From the NCBI GenBank assembly GCA_033398695.1, contig CM065801.1:102727170-102791169 (forward strand): a DNA stretch of 64,000 bases, in the 5' to 3' direction. Below, piece after piece: positions 1 through 11,953 of this stretch. This DNA comes from Orobanche coerulescens. Taxonomy: Eukaryota; Streptophyta; Magnoliopsida; Lamiales; Orobanchaceae. Both the position numbers and the translations under genes were made by a program. Under the pieces are notes generated by a model. The model was not told where the DNA came from, did no database searches, and worked only from the letters and a program-made list of their open reading frames with translations. Numbering within the stretch: the stretch's first letter is position 1; every line of letters begins with the position of its first letter.

Positions 1-480
1 TTTCGTTAATCGATCAACAATGACCCAAATTGTATCCTTTCCTCCCACCGCCGTTGGTAGCTTAGTGACAAAATCCATCGATATACTCTCCCATTTCCAC
101 TCCGGGATGGGTAGGGGTTGCATGATTCCAGCTGGTATGCGGTGTTCAATTTTCACTTGTTGGCACGTCATACATCGAGCGACGAACCTAGCAAATTCCC
201 ATTTCATATTTTTCCACCAAAAACTCTATCGCAGATCTTTGTACATTTTGCTCTCTCCTGGGTGAATAAAATAGGGAGTGGAGTGTGGCCCCTTTAGTAT
301 AGTTTGCTTCAGCCCGTCATTCGGCGGAATACAGATCCTATTCTTGAACCTCACCAAGTCACCCTGGATCTTATAGTCAGAAACATCTCCTCCCTCGATT
401 CTTGCACCAATCGCACATAATTTGGGATCCTCCATCTGTGCTAGACGTATCTCGTCTAGTAAGGACGAATGTATATTGAT
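1..480 (-). pseudogene. G1 integrase (zinc-binding and start of catalytic core), partial
   Basis: Integrase joins the retrotransposon cDNA to the host chromosome in the nucleus. On the minus strand the region translates to a zinc-binding segment, with the HPG and KMYKDLR motifs of the HHCC domain near 226-280, followed by [25 protein letters not shown] and VIVDRLTK toward position 1. These are the standard steps into the gypsy integrase core. The first catalytic aspartate of the DDE triad is in the MDFVTKLP block, and the other two lie off the window. Frame continuity is poor. The identification is firm and activity is not expected. Confidence 0.85.
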
Positions 481-585
481 TGAGCAAAATTGTCCTTGCC
501 TACGTTGTATCCATACTTCGGTACTGCTTCTCCTGATGTCTTGCTGCAGTTCGGGCTAAATTGTTATGCTGGATACCATCATTTT

Positions 586-1111
586 TTATGTAGTTTTCCG
601 ACTAAGAGCATCAGCTACCACATTGGCTTTCCCAGGGTGATAGGATATTTCCACATCGTAGTCTTTGATTAGCTCCAACCAGCGCCTCCGACTCATGTTT
701 AATTCCCTCTGAGTGAAGATATACTTCAATTTCTTATGATCCGTGAAAATCTTACAAGTAACTCCGTAAAGATAGTGCCTCCAAATCTTGAGGGCATGCA
801 CAACTGCGGCTAGCTCCAAGTCATGCGTCGGGTAATTCACTTCGTATGGCCTCAGCTGTCGAGATGTGTACGCAATAACTCTCTCATTCTGCATGAAGAC
901 ACACCCCAGTCCATGCTTAGATGCATCCGTGTATATAATGAATCCTTCCATTCCCTGCGATAGCACTAGCACTGGAGCCGTAGTCAGCCTACTCTTGAGG
1001 TCATCAAAGCTCTTCTGACAGTCTGTAGTCCATACAAATTTGGTGCTCTTTCTCAGTAGGTTCGTTAATGGACGAGCGAAACAGGAAAAAGCCTCGACGA
1101 ATCTTCGATAG
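586..1111 (-). pseudogene. G1 RNase H and end of reverse transcriptase
   Basis: The open stretch 586-972 encodes a classical gypsy RNase H, which degrades the RNA strand during reverse transcription. Visible motifs are [15 protein letters not shown] with a catalytic aspartate, the [20 protein letters not shown] helix, FTDHKKLKY with another catalytic aspartate, and the closing [15 protein letters not shown]. Upstream, to 1111, lies the RT-RNase H connection ending in [11 protein letters not shown]. This is the right half of the LGLAGYYRRF motif, cut in two by the A1 insertion. The methionine at 972 is internal to the polyprotein and is not a real start. Confidence 0.9.
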
Positions 1112-2273
1112 TGTTGCTGCCCAAAATATTTATCCGAAGATTAAATACTGCTGGAATAGACGGACAACAAACAAAGTTGCGGGAGCACTTCCGAGAGAAT
1201 ATGAATAAACACAAGATTTGCCCGATTTGTTAGGCCCGGGCTTGAATGCTCTCACGAGATGTTATTAATACAAATATTTGTGGATACAAGTATTAATGTG
1301 AGAATCTAAGTACAATGAGTGTAAAAAGACTCTGTTAATCCAGCTCTTGAGCGAAGCTTGGTGTTCTTCGTCCCTGCCGATCGTCTTCTGTATGAGAGAG
1401 GCTGAGAGAAGAAAGAACCAAAAGATAGTTGTTGCCAAGAGTAGGAGAAAGCCAAGTGTGTATGAAATCTCATGGGTGTTGAAGTTCTGAAGCCTTTCAG
1501 GGAGTAAAAATTCGGCCTGAGCTCAAGAAGTTCGGTCTGTGGACAAGTGCAGGCTGCCTTCTATTTATAGGGCTGGAGCCTTGTCTTCTCAAGGCGATCG
1601 CCTACCGGCCAATATAATAATTGGTCGATCTACAGACGGCCAATAAAATAATTGGGCGATCGTCCTCAAGACACACGGCCGCCGCCTAAAGTCCAAGATA
1701 CTTGGCACCACTGCGGGCGTCCAATGAGGAGCCAGCACGCGTCCGGGGTCACTGTCACATGCGGTCCTACTGACACCTTTTGGAGGGCCTGTCGGCTGGT
1801 GGGAAGATGCTGACAGGCTGTGGTCACCGATCCGTGATATGCGGATCTTGTCTCGGCACTGCACGTGGGGTCTATCCTGAGGCTCGGCCTTTGCCGACTG
1901 GATGACTATCGGCTTCGAGCGGCATGAGGCGGTCGTCTCTAGCTGGTCACCAAAGGTCGGCATCGGCCAGTCACTGAGGGTCGGCTTCGGTCGGTCACCA
2001 AGGGTCGGTCGCTAGGCGCCGAGAGATGATCGTCCGCTAGTCGGTCGCCAGGAGTCGATCGCCAAGTATCTAGAGACGATCATCTTTGATTTCGATCTCT
2101 CGGCACCGAGACTTGTCCTGGGACCTTCGGTTGGCCGATTTATCTTGACTGCCGGGCTAAGGCTAGGTCGCCTGGTCGCTGGTCGGCAGTTCTGCCTTGG
2201 ATGCTCGGAAATGGCTAGGTCGCCCGATCTCTAAGGCGATCGCCGGTCGGAGAGTATAATTCTCGACACAACA
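1112..2273 (-). repeat. A1 3' LTR
   Basis: This is a 1162-bp LTR with TGTTG...CAACA ends. On the minus strand it follows the polypurine tract at 2274-2287. It shares the TATA region (ctataaatag type, near 1560-1570) and GATCG-rich upstream repeats with the other copies at 4536-5707, 6052-7209, 17319-18485 and 20673-21839. Confidence 0.93.
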
Positions 2274-2287
2274 ATTGCCCCCCAGCT
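2274..2287 (-). other. A1 polypurine tract
   Basis: The minus-strand sequence agctggggggcaat directly abuts the 3' LTR, as expected for the plus-strand primer of reverse transcription. A2 has the identical tract at 20659-20672. Confidence 0.85.
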
Positions 2288-3179
2288 TGCTCCGATGTTG
2301 AAGACATAGGGCGAGGTGGTTCTTGCTGGCGATCGTGTAAGATGAGGACGGGCGATCCGTTGAGCTGACTTTGGATTCGGAGTTGGGCGATCTGGTCGAT
2401 TGGATAGCTATCTTTCGGTCTTGTACCTGCAAAAAACAACATTGGCCGATCCCCCTCAAAAACTTGATGGTTTCGTCGTTTGAGGAATCGTGCACAGTCG
2501 CGGAGTTCGATGGACCGACTCCATGAACGTGTCTTGTGCGCGAAGATATTGAGTGTCTCGTGAATCACTTTATTGTGAGGGTCCTCTGTTAGGCTGCGCC
2601 TCGCCTCGTATTTAAACGAAGGGCGTGCGGTCTTGGTCTAGAGGAGTCCTTGCGCGGGGCAGCGTCGGATTAATCAACTCCACTTTCGCGGCTTGTTAGC
2701 TCTGCTTCCACCTCGGCCCGCCATGTAGATGGCGAACCTCGACGGTGTATGTTGAGACGGGGGTAGTGGCACGTCGCATTGTCCGGTTTCACCATGTTAG
2801 ATGATGATCCTTTGAGGGCGGGCGATCGTGTCCACTGATTAATTTTGGAGGGCCCTCAGACTACGCCGGCCTCGTATTTAAACGAAGGGCGGGCGATCTT
2901 GGCCCAAAGGGACCTTGCATGGCCGAAGCAGCCGGTTCCATCGACCACCAGGACCATGGCTTTATGATGTGCGGTGGAGGCGATCTCATGCCTTAGTCCG
3001 TCATGTTAGATGCTGAACTGTTGATGGCGACCGAGTCCTACGGTTTTGGGTGATGTAGCTTGATGATCGGCGATCGGGCTGGAAGACTGGTGATCGTCGC
3101 TCGGCTTCCGATCGCATTATTCATAAGTTGATACTGGCGATCGGGCGGGAGATCGTCGTTCGGGCGCCGATCGCGCTGT

Positions 3180-4446
3180 TCAAAGGTTGAGAAGAATCCT
3201 TTGCCTGGCCAGGAAGTCTGCGGCCTTAGCTCGGAAGATCGCGTAGGTCGCGGGTTGGTCCTTCGTGAGATGCCTGAACATAGGCGAAAGACCATGAAAT
3301 CCTCCTAGGACCGCGTAGAGGGCGATCTCATCGCTTACGGGCTCGCCGTTGAGGATGATCTCGTCTACCCGATCGATGTAGTCCGAATCGGACTCTTCTT
3401 CGCCTTGCTTGATTCGCATCATGCGATGGGGACCTTCTGGCCGGGCGACCCTGGTGGCGAAGTACGCTGTGAAGACGTTCGCCAGCTGGTTAAAGGAGCC
3501 AATGGACCGAGGTGGCAATGAGGTGTACCACCTCTAGGCGAGGTCGTCCAGTGTTATAGGGAACATTCGGCACCTGGTTGCGTCTGATGCCCCACACCCG
3601 GTTATATAGATGTTGAACTTGCTCAGGTGCACTTTGGGGTCCGATCTACCCTCGTACAAAGGTGTTTGCGGAGGAGCGATCTTGTGCTGCACGGGGGCGA
3701 GCTCGATCTGGACCTCGAGCGACTCGCTCGGCTCGGCGATCATCTTCTTGGAGCCTGCCCCGGATTACAGGAGCGTCTTCATGTCGTCGAGCTGGCGTTG
3801 CATTGCGGCCATTGCCGTGACTCGGTCGCTCGCGGATCGGCTTTGGGAGCGGGAGCTGAGGCGATTGTGTACCGATCTCCTGACTCCACTGCTGCCGACC
3901 TCGGCTATTTGGAGAGGGGGTGCCAGACGGCTGGGCTGCCTTCTGGGAGTCGGGTAGGCCGAGCTCCTGGTGACGGACTCAAACTCCGCCGTCTCGTAGC
4001 TGGGGCCGGACTGCCCGGTCTCTGTGACGGCCGCCGCCTGTGCGATCGAAAACAGAGGTGCCCCGGCTGGCGAGCGCCTCTCCTTGCGGATGAGAGCCTC
4101 CTGGCGATCGCTCGGCCAGTAACTCCTTGAGCTTCCGCTTGGTCTTCCGGCGGATGGCCGAGGGGGTGATAGCGGGAGGCACGTCGAGAACACTCTGTCG
4201 CTCCTGTAGGACGGACATGGCCTCGTCGATCTGTTCCTTGGTTCGGAACTGATCGAGCGAGAGGCTTGGGCCGCCCGTCAGGGGCAGGATCGAGCGTCTC
4301 GGACCGCGGCGGCTACCCTCCGCCGTCGGCTGTGGCTTGGACTGAGACGGAAAGAGGCGTCTGGTGGGCTGGCCAGCGGCTTTCTTCGACGCGGAGGCGG
4401 AAGACATGATTTTTGAAAGATTTCTTTGAAGCGCAGCGAGTGTCAC
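3180..4446 (-). pseudogene. A1 gag pseudogene (retrotrans_gag type)
   Basis: Gag would form the cytoplasmic particle that packages element RNA. The start is either the methionine at 4446 or, more likely, the conserved MSSASASKK methionine near 4407 that A2 shares. The N-terminal part is basic and Ser/Pro/Arg-rich. The core at 3180-3743 shows KFNIYITGCGASDATRCRMF, RWYTSLPPRSIGSF, MRIKQGEEESDSDYI and MFRHLTKDQPATYAIF, typical of the plant gypsy Gag core. Damage includes a frame change between about 4080 and 4190, a stop before the core near 3744 and a TAG within the LDDLA/RWYT block at about 3534. It is dead, and its intact-core homologue is at 19186-19938. Confidence 0.85.
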
Positions 4447-4521
4447 TTCAAGTATATGCCCCGAGAACAGTGAGTGTTCTTCGAGGCGGTAGGAATCAAA
4501 ATTTGAGGGTTAGATCCCCTT

Positions 4522-4533
4522 CTTCTAGCGCCA
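4522..4533 (-). other. A1 primer-binding site
   Basis: Two bases inside the 5' LTR the minus strand reads tggcgctagaag, in the position of the tRNA primer site. A2 has tggcgctagagg at 18488-18499. This is not the iMet-type site used by the chromoviruses in this window. I cannot name the tRNA by eye. Confidence 0.7.
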
Positions 4534-4535
4534 AT

Positions 4536-5707
4536 TGTTGCTGCCCAAAATATTTATCCGAAGATTAAATACTGCTGGAATGGACGGACAACAAACAAAG
4601 TTGCGGGAGCACTTCCAAGAGAATATCAATAAACACAAGATTTGCCGGGTTTGTTAGGCCCAGGCTTGAATGCTCTCGCGAGATGTTATTAATACAAATA
4701 TTCGTGGATACAAGTATTAATGTGAGAATCTAAGTACAATGAGTGTAAAAAGACTCTGTTAATCCAGCTCTTGAGCGAAGCTTGGTGTTCTTCGTCCCTG
4801 CCGATCGTCTTCTGTATGAGAGAGGCTGAGAGAAGAAAGAACCAAAAGATAGTTGTTGCCAAGAGTAGGAGAAAGCCAAGTGTGTATGAAATCTCATGGG
4901 TGTTGAAGTTCTGAAGCCTTTCAGGGAGTAAAAATTCGGCCTGTGCTCAAGAAGTTCGGTCTGTGGACAAGTGCAGGCTGCCTTCTATTTATAGGGGCAG
5001 CGGAGCCTTGTCTTCTGGCGGGCGATCGCCTTCCGGCCAATATAATAATGGGGCGATCGTCTGCCGGCCAATATAATAATGGGGCGATCGTCCTCAAGTC
5101 ACACGGGCTGTCGGCCTAAAGTCCAAGGCAGCTGCTGGCAGCCAGCTGTGCGGTCCAATGAGGAGCCAGCACGCGTCCGGGGTCACTGTCACATGCGGTC
5201 CTACTGACACCTTTCGGCGGGCCTGTCGGCTGGTGGGAAGATGCTGACAGGCTGTGGTCAACGATCCGTGATATGCGGATCTTGTCTCGGCACTGCACGT
5301 GGGGTCTGTCCTGAGGCTCGGACTTTGCCGACTGGATGACTATCGGCTTAGAGCGGCATGAGGCGGTCGTCTCTAGCTGGTCACCAAAGGTCGGCATCGG
5401 CCAGTCACTGAGGGTCGGCATCGGTCGGTCACCAAGGGTCGTTCGCGAGGCGCCGAGAGATGATCGTCCACTAGTTGGTCGCCAGGAGTCGATCGCCAAG
5501 TACCGAGAGACGATCGTCTTTGATTTCGATCTCTCGGCACCGAGACTTGTCCTGGGACCTTCGGTTGGCCGATTTATCTTGACTGCCGGGCTAAGGCTAG
5601 GTTGTCTGGTTGCTGGTCGGCAGTTCTGCCTCGGCTGCTCGGCAATGTCTAGGTCGCCCAATCTCCGAGGCAATCACCGGTCGGAGAGTATAATTCTCGA
5701 CACAACA
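4536..5707 (-). repeat. A1 5' LTR
   Basis: This 1172-bp LTR carries the promoter of A1 on the minus strand. A TATA box (ctataaatag type, near 4985-4995) is preceded in element sense by two tandem GATCG/ccattattatattggcc units at about 5020-5095. The 5-bp duplication gatag follows at 5708-5712. Confidence 0.92.
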
Positions 5708-5712
5708 GATAG

Positions 5713-6051
5713 TAACCCGCCAATCCTAGGAAACTCATTACTGTCTCGATCTTTTGTGAATCGACCTTGACGCCTTTTGCCGAGACAACATGTCCGAGAA
5801 AAATTACCTCCGGCATCTAGAATTCGCACTTGAAAAGTTTTGCATAAAGTTGGTGTTGCCTCAGCATGCTCAGCACTTGCCTAAAATGTTCCTCGTGTTC
5901 CTGTCGGCTTCGAGAATAGATCGGGATGTCGTCAATAAAAACCACCACGCACTTATCGAGGAAATCAATCAAAATTCTTTATATCAGTTCCATGAAAACG
6001 GCTGGGGAATTAGTCAACCCGAATGTTACCACTATATACTCGTAATGCCCA
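5713..6051 (-). pseudogene. G1 reverse transcriptase, middle segment
   Basis: The minus strand reads VTFGLTNSPAVFMELI, then [13 protein letters not shown] with the FIDD catalytic pair, then [23 protein letters not shown] and [11 protein letters not shown], ending FLGLAGYY. This is palm and thumb of a gypsy reverse transcriptase. It continues into RRFVEAF at 1111 once A1 is removed, and comes from RTAFRSRYG-type sequence at 7215 once A3 is removed. Confidence 0.9.
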
Positions 6052-7209
6052 TGTTGTGTCGAGAATTATACTCTCCGACCGGTGATCGCCTCGGAGATCG
6101 GGCGACCTAGACATTGCTGAGCAGCCGAGGCAGAACTGCCGACCAGCGACCAGGCGACCTAGCCTTAGCCCGGCAGTCAAGATAAATCGGCCAACCGAAG
6201 GTCCCAGGACAAGTCTCGGTGCCGAGAGATCGACATCAAAGACGATCATCTCTCGGTACTTGGCGATCGACTCCTGGCGACCAACAAGTGGACGATCATC
6301 TCTCGGTGCCTGGCGACCGACCCTTGGTGACCGACCGATGCCGACCCTCAGTGACTGGCCGATACCGACCTTTGGTGACCAGCTAGAGACGACCGCCTCA
6401 TGCCGCTCGAAGCCGATAGTCATCCAGTCGGCAAAGGCCGAGCCTCGTGATGCACCCACGTGCAAGCAGCGAGACAAGATCATCATATGACGGATCGTTG
6501 ACCATAGCCTCACAAGATCTTCCCACCAAATGTGCCCGCCGAAAGGTTTAAGAGGGACCGCATGTGACGGACTGACGCGTGCCGGCTCCTCATCGACCGC
6601 ACACTGGCCGCCAAGAATGCTTGACTTTAGGCCAACAGCCCGTGTTACTTGAGGACGATCGCCCCATTATTATATTGGCCGGCAGACGATCGCCCCATTA
6701 TTATATTGGCCGTAAGGCGATCGCCCGCCAGAAGACAAGGCTCCGCTGCCCCTATAAATAGAAGGCAGCCTGCACTTGTCCACAGACCGGACTTCTTGAG
6801 CACAGGCCGAATTTTTACTCCCTAAAAGGCTTCAGAACTTCAACACCCACGAGATTTCATACACACTTGGTTTTGTCCTACTCTTGGCAACAGCTATCTT
6901 TTGGTTCTTTCTTCTCTCGGCCTCTCTCATACAGAAGACGATCGGCAGGGATGAAGAACACCAAGCTTCGCTCAAGAGCTGGATTAACAGAGTCTTTTTA
7001 CACTCATTGTACTTAGATTCTCACATTAATACTTGTATCCACGAATATTTGTATTAATAACATCTCGCGAGAGCATTCAAGCCCGGGCCTAACAAACCCG
7101 AAAATCTTGTGTTTATTCATATTCTCTCGTAAGTGCTCCCGCAACTTTGTTTGTTGTCCGTCCATTCCAGCAGTATTTAATCTTCGGATAAATATTTTGG
7201 GCAGCAACA
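6052..7209 (+). repeat. A3: solo LTR of the Gag-only gypsy family
   Basis: This is a single 1158-bp LTR, TGTTG...CAACA, with perfect 5-bp duplications gccca at 6047-6051 and 7210-7214 and no internal sequence. It is the product of recombination between two LTRs of one insertion. It lies in the opposite orientation to A1 inside the same G1 reverse transcriptase gene. The TATA box (ctataaatag) is near 6750, just after two tandem gatcgccccattattatat units at 6655-6720. Confidence 0.93.
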
Positions 7210-7214
7210 GCCCA

Positions 7215-7690
7215 TACCTTGATCGAAATGCAGTCTTAGGTATATCTTCCTCCCGAATCCTCAATGGTGATATCCGGACCCTAGATCGATCTTTGAAAAC
7301 ACAACTGCCCCTTGTAATTGATCTAAGAGGTCATCAATTCTTGGAAGTGGATAACTATTTTTGATAGTAACCTTATTTAGCTCCCTTTAGTCAATGCACA
7401 AGCATAGAGAGTTGTCTTTCTTCTTAAAAAAAAGTATCGGCGCGCCCCACGATGAGGTGCTCGGGCAGATCAATCCTTTCTCCAGCAGATTTTCAAGTTG
7501 TATCTTTAATTCCTTCATCTCGGCTGGTGCCATCCTGTAAGGTGCTTTGGAAATAGGTCTCGTCCCCGGCTCGAGTTCAATGGAGAGGTGAACTTCTCGG
7601 TGCGGTGGCCGCCCTGGTAGTTCATCGGGAAAGACATCTAGAAATTCATGCACCACCGGAATGTTTGCGATCGTAAGTTGTGCAGTATCC
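7215..7690 (-). pseudogene. G1 reverse transcriptase, N-terminal part
   Basis: The minus strand reads [40 protein letters not shown] and [23 protein letters not shown] sequence, then LCIDYR-type sequence and KTAFRSRYG. These are the opening blocks (fingers) of gypsy reverse transcriptase, including the PYRMAP and WGAPI motifs. The open stretch 7387-7656 is bounded by stops and the reading continues in other frames. Confidence 0.9.
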
Positions 7691-7692
7691 TC

Positions 7693-8202
7693 CTAAAGAA
7701 CATAACACCAATAGTACTTCCTTCGAGAGTCGCAGGAGACTTTCGATGCGAGAAGGCTGAGAGACCCTTTCGTACTGAAGTATTCTCGTCCTCTGATAAC
7801 ATGTGTGGTACCGTCATGAGCCGTGATGGAAATAGTCAAGTGGTAGGTATTCAAGACCATCCTGTGCAATGACATCCAGTCCATACCTAATATAATTTCT
7901 TTATTCTAAAGCGGGAAGACCATAAGATTAGCGGTCCAACTATGATCATTGATGAAGATCTGACAGTCTCGAACCTTTAGATCGCCGTCTATTCTACTAC
8001 CCTCGGGTAGTTTAACAGTAAAGGATTCACAAGGTACACAAGAAATATTTAAACGCTCAACACATTCCACAGATATAAACGAATGTGTGGCTCCGGTATC
8101 AAATAGTACATGCACTGGCTGAGAGTTAACAACAAGGGTACCTGAGATAGCTGGCGAGGACTGACCATCCGTAGCCCTCAACTCAAATACACAGGACGGC
8201 AC
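7693..8202 (-). pseudogene. G1 aspartic protease region
   Basis: The region contains a retropepsin with the active-site motif VLFDTGATHSFIS in the 7906-8202 frame, followed in another frame (7693-7884) by GMDWMSLHRM, the conserved tail of gypsy proteases. It would cut the Gag-Pol polyprotein in the particle. The DTG triad is intact, but the frame is broken between the two parts near 7890-7906. Confidence 0.88.
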
Positions 8203-9417
8203 TTACTCGGAAAAGGATGAAGTACCACTGCCGCGCCCACGGCCTCGTCCGGTACCGTGTGGCGGTGGTTGAGTCTGGTGGGATGGAGCTCGGTATATGG
8301 AAATGGCAGGCGTCCTGAAGGATTACACAGAGCCTCGTTGACTCGGTTGGGAAGCTAAGTTCTGAGTGGGATTGGCCCGCTAGAAGTAACGAGACATGTG
8401 TCCACTCTTTCCACAAGTGAAACATTTGGTAGCCGACTTCGGGCACCGATCCTTAGTATGTCCGGACACGCCACAATTCAAGCAGTCCCTACGGTAAGGC
8501 CGATCAGATGCACCCTTCTGTTGGTACGAAACTGCTGACTTAAAAGAAGATGCAGGCCTCGAGTTTGTTTTGTTGTTGCTCCCTAACTGAGCTGATGTCT
8601 TTGCTTCTTCGAGTTATGTCCGGTGTTGGTATTAACAAAAGTACCGGCATATGTTGTGACCACGTCTTCGTATGCCCTCAGAGTCGTGTAGTGGAACCCG
8701 GCGGCATAGCATTGTACATCCTCCGACAACCTCTGTACAAGGTGATATATTCGTTGCTCTTCTGACTGAACCATTTGCGAGATGTAACTTAGATCGGTTC
8801 GGTAGGCCTGAATGATCTCTGGTACTGGCATATTCTATGGTACGGCACTAATTAAGTCTCGCACGCGAGCGGTTCGGGCTGATCTGGGACAGTACTCGCT
8901 CCGCAGTAGTCGTGCAAATTTGGTCCATCCGACCACTCGGTCCTCTGGCCTGTAAGTCCTTTACCATCGGGCAGCTGTGTCACGGAATTGATTAACCCTG
9001 AGCGGCACCTTCCGGTTCTCTGGGAATCCGATCACTTCGAAAGCAGTCTCCATTTCATAAATCTAGTCGTCCATGTGTTTCTCCCCTGCCCCGTTAAACA
9101 ATGGAGGCCTAGCCTTCAGCATCTCTCCCAACCATCAGTCTCTTCCTGCATTTTCCTCCACATTGATGACCGGTATCCGTTCCACCTGATTGACCTGAGG
9201 AATTCCCATGGCGATAGCTTAGGTAAGGGGCCTGAATGAAAGCCGGGTCCATGCCTTCCAGGTTGTTATTCTGGCGTTCCGCCTCCTGATCGTTTTGATT
9301 AATTGGTGGCGGCTGGTCCCCAACAGGATGGGTCTCGGCAGTGTTCCTATCCCCATCGTGATTTTCGGCGGAACCCTGAGCATCATTCACCACCTTCCTA
9401 GCTCCTCGGCGTGCCAT
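8203..9417 (-). pseudogene. G1 gag pseudogene with zinc knuckles
   Basis: The likely start is the methionine at 9417 (MARRGARKVV), as in related chromovirus Gags. The C-terminal part near 8395-8490 has two knuckles: an intact CLNCGVSGHTKDRC, and CFTCGKSGHMSRYF whose last cysteine is lost. The knuckles bind element RNA. The central capsid region (about 8580-9000) is split over frames. The product is not functional. Confidence 0.85.
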
Positions 9418-9613
9418 TACTGAGAGTATTAATCTAAAGCCAGTTCCACACACAGTTTACAATTAAATGTAGTTTCTAGACAGAAAACACACATATCACT
9501 TACTTTGCATTCCCAAGAGGAGTTACGGTCGCTTGGGGTGTTGGACTGGAATAACTTTGAAAATTAGGAGAAATTTTATTTAAACCAGGAGCCGTCGCTC
9601 CGATACCATTTTC
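9418..9613 (-). other. G1 leader and primer-binding site
   Basis: This is the untranslated leader between the 5' LTR and gag. Next to the LTR, at 9597-9608, the minus strand reads tggtatcggagc. It is one base from the iMet tRNA-complementary site tggtatcagagc common in plant LTR elements, preceded by a short gaaaa spacer. Confidence 0.85.
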
Positions 9614-11953
9614 TGTAACACCCCCAAAATCTCCTGAGGTATTACAGTGCCGTGAATCCCGTGCGGGATCCACAAGTCTAGTTTAGGAAATAGACATTTT
9701 AAAGAAAATGCAAAAAAACGATAAGTCCATGGTTATATATCATGAGCCGAAAGGTTTTAAGAAGAAACATAATTCGAAGTTCGATTATTACATAACAGAG
9801 GTTTTAAAGATCAAATTTAATTTAAGCAGCGGCAAGAGTTTATTCCAACACTGTTCAAGTCTGACCGGACCCCTCCGGAATGTCCTGCACATGATCAACA
9901 AATTTACCTGGCACGACAATTCATGCCAGTTAACCAGGGTCAGAAAATGCGTACCAATAACGATTATTAGCAATGATATACACAATTTTACCAAACACAG
10001 TGCCACATAACCAACAGAAAATATTTCACCACACGACCGACGTTGTCTTTCTCTTTTTATCACATAAACCCCAAGGTCGCAACCAAGGGTCACGAAAGCA
10101 TCCACACGGGAATACCCCGGAACGTAGGTGCCCAATTTGGGTCTTATCCCCTAACTCATTTCCAGACGGTTACCATACAGGTTTTATCCCCAACACATCG
10201 GCCCATTTATAACACATTCTTAGAGAAAGACAACCGTCGACATTTCATCAACAATGGCACATTCATGAATACAAACATTTGAATAATATTAACATTTCTC
10301 GAGCAAGATTTTACTTGCCTTTGATCCGGCGGTAGGTGCCTTATGATAACTGGGATCTTCCACGCCCGATCGAGCTTAACCTAGTCACGTAATATCCGAT
10401 TAACACCTCGTATGGTTCATGATGAATAGAACTAGTTTCCCATCCCTTCCCTAATCGGGTTTCTAATGTAGTCTTAATTGCCAACACTAGTATCGTGCTT
10501 CTAAGTTCACAAGCAATACGTATCACTATGTCGTTCAATTCTACGGTTAACGTTAGCTACATCAATTTCTTCAACAAGATTATCCCAATCATCATTCGGT
10601 TAGCAACAAACGACTATAACATAATTGAATCCCATAACTTCTAATTCAATTCTATATTCCGAGTTCTTCAATCGGTGGATTACCATTTTACACAATTATT
10701 TCGGCGTTTGATTCTCAATTACATTAATACTATCGAATCAATTCCCCTAGTTAATTTAACGTTGATAATCATGTGACAAGAGTGGGTTACGACTAGTTTA
10801 TCAAACAGTCATGGATTCCTACAAAATTCTCCTACAATTCATTCTTCGAGTTTATATAATCCCGATATAAATTTAAATGGAAGTTCTTGCATGTGATTGT
10901 TACAACAAGTAGTATGAAAACGAAATATACGAACAATGATAATCCCGATTATTACAAGTTCATCCGTTTAGATTGTCTACGAGATTTAGCAAAATATACC
11001 CAAGTACCCGTATTACAACAAGTAATAATCAACAACATTGAAGAGATTACTCCTAGGATTGATAGGCTTACCTTAGTAGATGAAGAACAATGAAGAGAGA
11101 TGACGAATCAACAAGAATTACGAGGAGGAACGAAGAGTGGCTTGAATGACTTGGATAATCTTCACCGGAGCTCAAGAAATCACCTCCTCTATGTTACTTA
11201 AAGTGTATGAGAGGCCAAGAACCGAGTATAAGGCTGGGAAATGCTCCAAGAGTGTTTTCATGCAGGGTTGAGGTCGAGAAAATGAAGAGGGGAAGTGTCA
11301 TTTTATAACACTGGATCTCGCTAACGTACGTCAATGCTTTAGACCTTACGTACGTAAAGGTCGTTACGTACGTAATGTTCTGATGCTAACGTGCGTAAAC
11401 CCCGTCCAGAGGTCACTGACTGAAATGTGCCCATCTTTTGCGTACATAAGTCGGTATTACGTACGTAAGGCTCCAGACTGTAGCGTACGCTAAGCTCGGC
11501 GGATAGCGCACGCTATGAAGGGTTGACTCGTTTGTCTTCTAGCTCGCCGAAAGTAGCTCAATCCGCGTCATTAGGAAGATTCTGATCGGGAGACCAACTC
11601 AACCGTTACGTACGTCAGCTAGCTACATTAAAGTACGTAATACTTAAATTTTAGTGTACGTTATGCATATACTATAACGTGCCTTAGACATTCAATCCCT
11701 TAGCCACATATCACATTTTAACCATCTCGGGGTGACCATCCTTCCCACTCGTCAACAATTATCGGGGAACAAGAGGTTGGCCACCGTTATATTCGCACCG
11801 ACGATCGTCCAACGGTGTCAAGGCATGTCACCTCCATTTCATCCACATCGCACAATTGTATATCATTTAATGAAACAATTATGTAAAAAGAACATCACAT
11901 TACAAGAAATCACAGTACAAGGTAATCAAGCATGAAATACCGGTGGTATTACA
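9614..11953 (-). repeat. G1 5' LTR (2340 bp)
   Basis: On the plus strand it runs from tgtaacaccccc to ggtattaca, a TGTAA...TTACA pair. It joins the primer site on one side and the interrupted copia RNase H on the other. In element sense, U3 holds an array of ACGTACGT-type palindromes (11325-11655) followed at once by a TATA box on the minus strand at 11301-11309 (ttataaaa). The only open stretches inside are short and random-looking. Confidence 0.9.
11325..11655. repeat. Palindrome array in U3 of the G1 LTR
   Basis: About eleven copies of a short palindrome around taacgtacgtta/ttacgtacgtaa, with variants tagcgtacgcta and tagcgcacgcta, are spread over 330 bp at irregular spacing. It lies immediately upstream of the TATA box in element sense. 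The same kind of array is present in four other LTRs of this window. Confidence 0.85.

Larger units (their letters stand above)
1112..5707 (-). mobile_element. A1: full-length non-autonomous, Gag-only Ty3/gypsy element
   Basis: Two direct LTRs (1112-2273 and 4536-5707) begin TG and end CA, and 5-bp duplications gatag lie at 1107-1111 and 5708-5712, so this is a complete insertion. It lies on the minus strand. The internal 2.3 kb holds only a Gag-type reading frame. No protease, reverse transcriptase, RNase H or integrase motif is present, so it must have moved with enzymes from another element. The two LTRs differ by many substitutions and several indels (for example around 1590-1700 against 5010-5120), so it is older than its relative A2 at 17319-21839. 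The Gag style resembles the Tat/Retand group, but that placement is an inference. Confidence 0.93.
1..11953 (-). mobile_element. G1: degenerate Ty3/gypsy chromovirus (Tekay/Del-like), 5' two-thirds
   Basis: Read on the minus strand, the order is 5' LTR, primer site, gag with zinc knuckles, aspartic protease, reverse transcriptase, RNase H and the start of integrase, which is the Ty3/gypsy order. The element runs off the left edge, so its 3' LTR is not visible. Two later insertions, at 1112-5707 and 6052-7209, split the reverse transcriptase. Removing each one with one copy of its 5-bp duplication restores the reading across the joint, so the G1 segments are 1-1111, 5713-6051 and 7215-11953. 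The coding parts contain many stops and frame changes, so it is an old dead copy. G1 itself interrupts a copia element at 11953/11954. Confidence 0.9.

Noticed and set aside
3610..4130. Plus-strand open frames of 115-167 codons in the A1 interior
   Set aside because: They are shadows of the Gag frame on the other strand in GC-rich sequence.
5336..5770. Open frame of 120-165 codons antisense to the Gag-only LTR, also at 6010-6513, 17326-17691 and 20680-21045
   Set aside because: It is open in four of five LTR copies, but the differences between copies change amino acids freely and the region is GC-rich with few stop-like words. No domain is recognisable, so selection is not supported.
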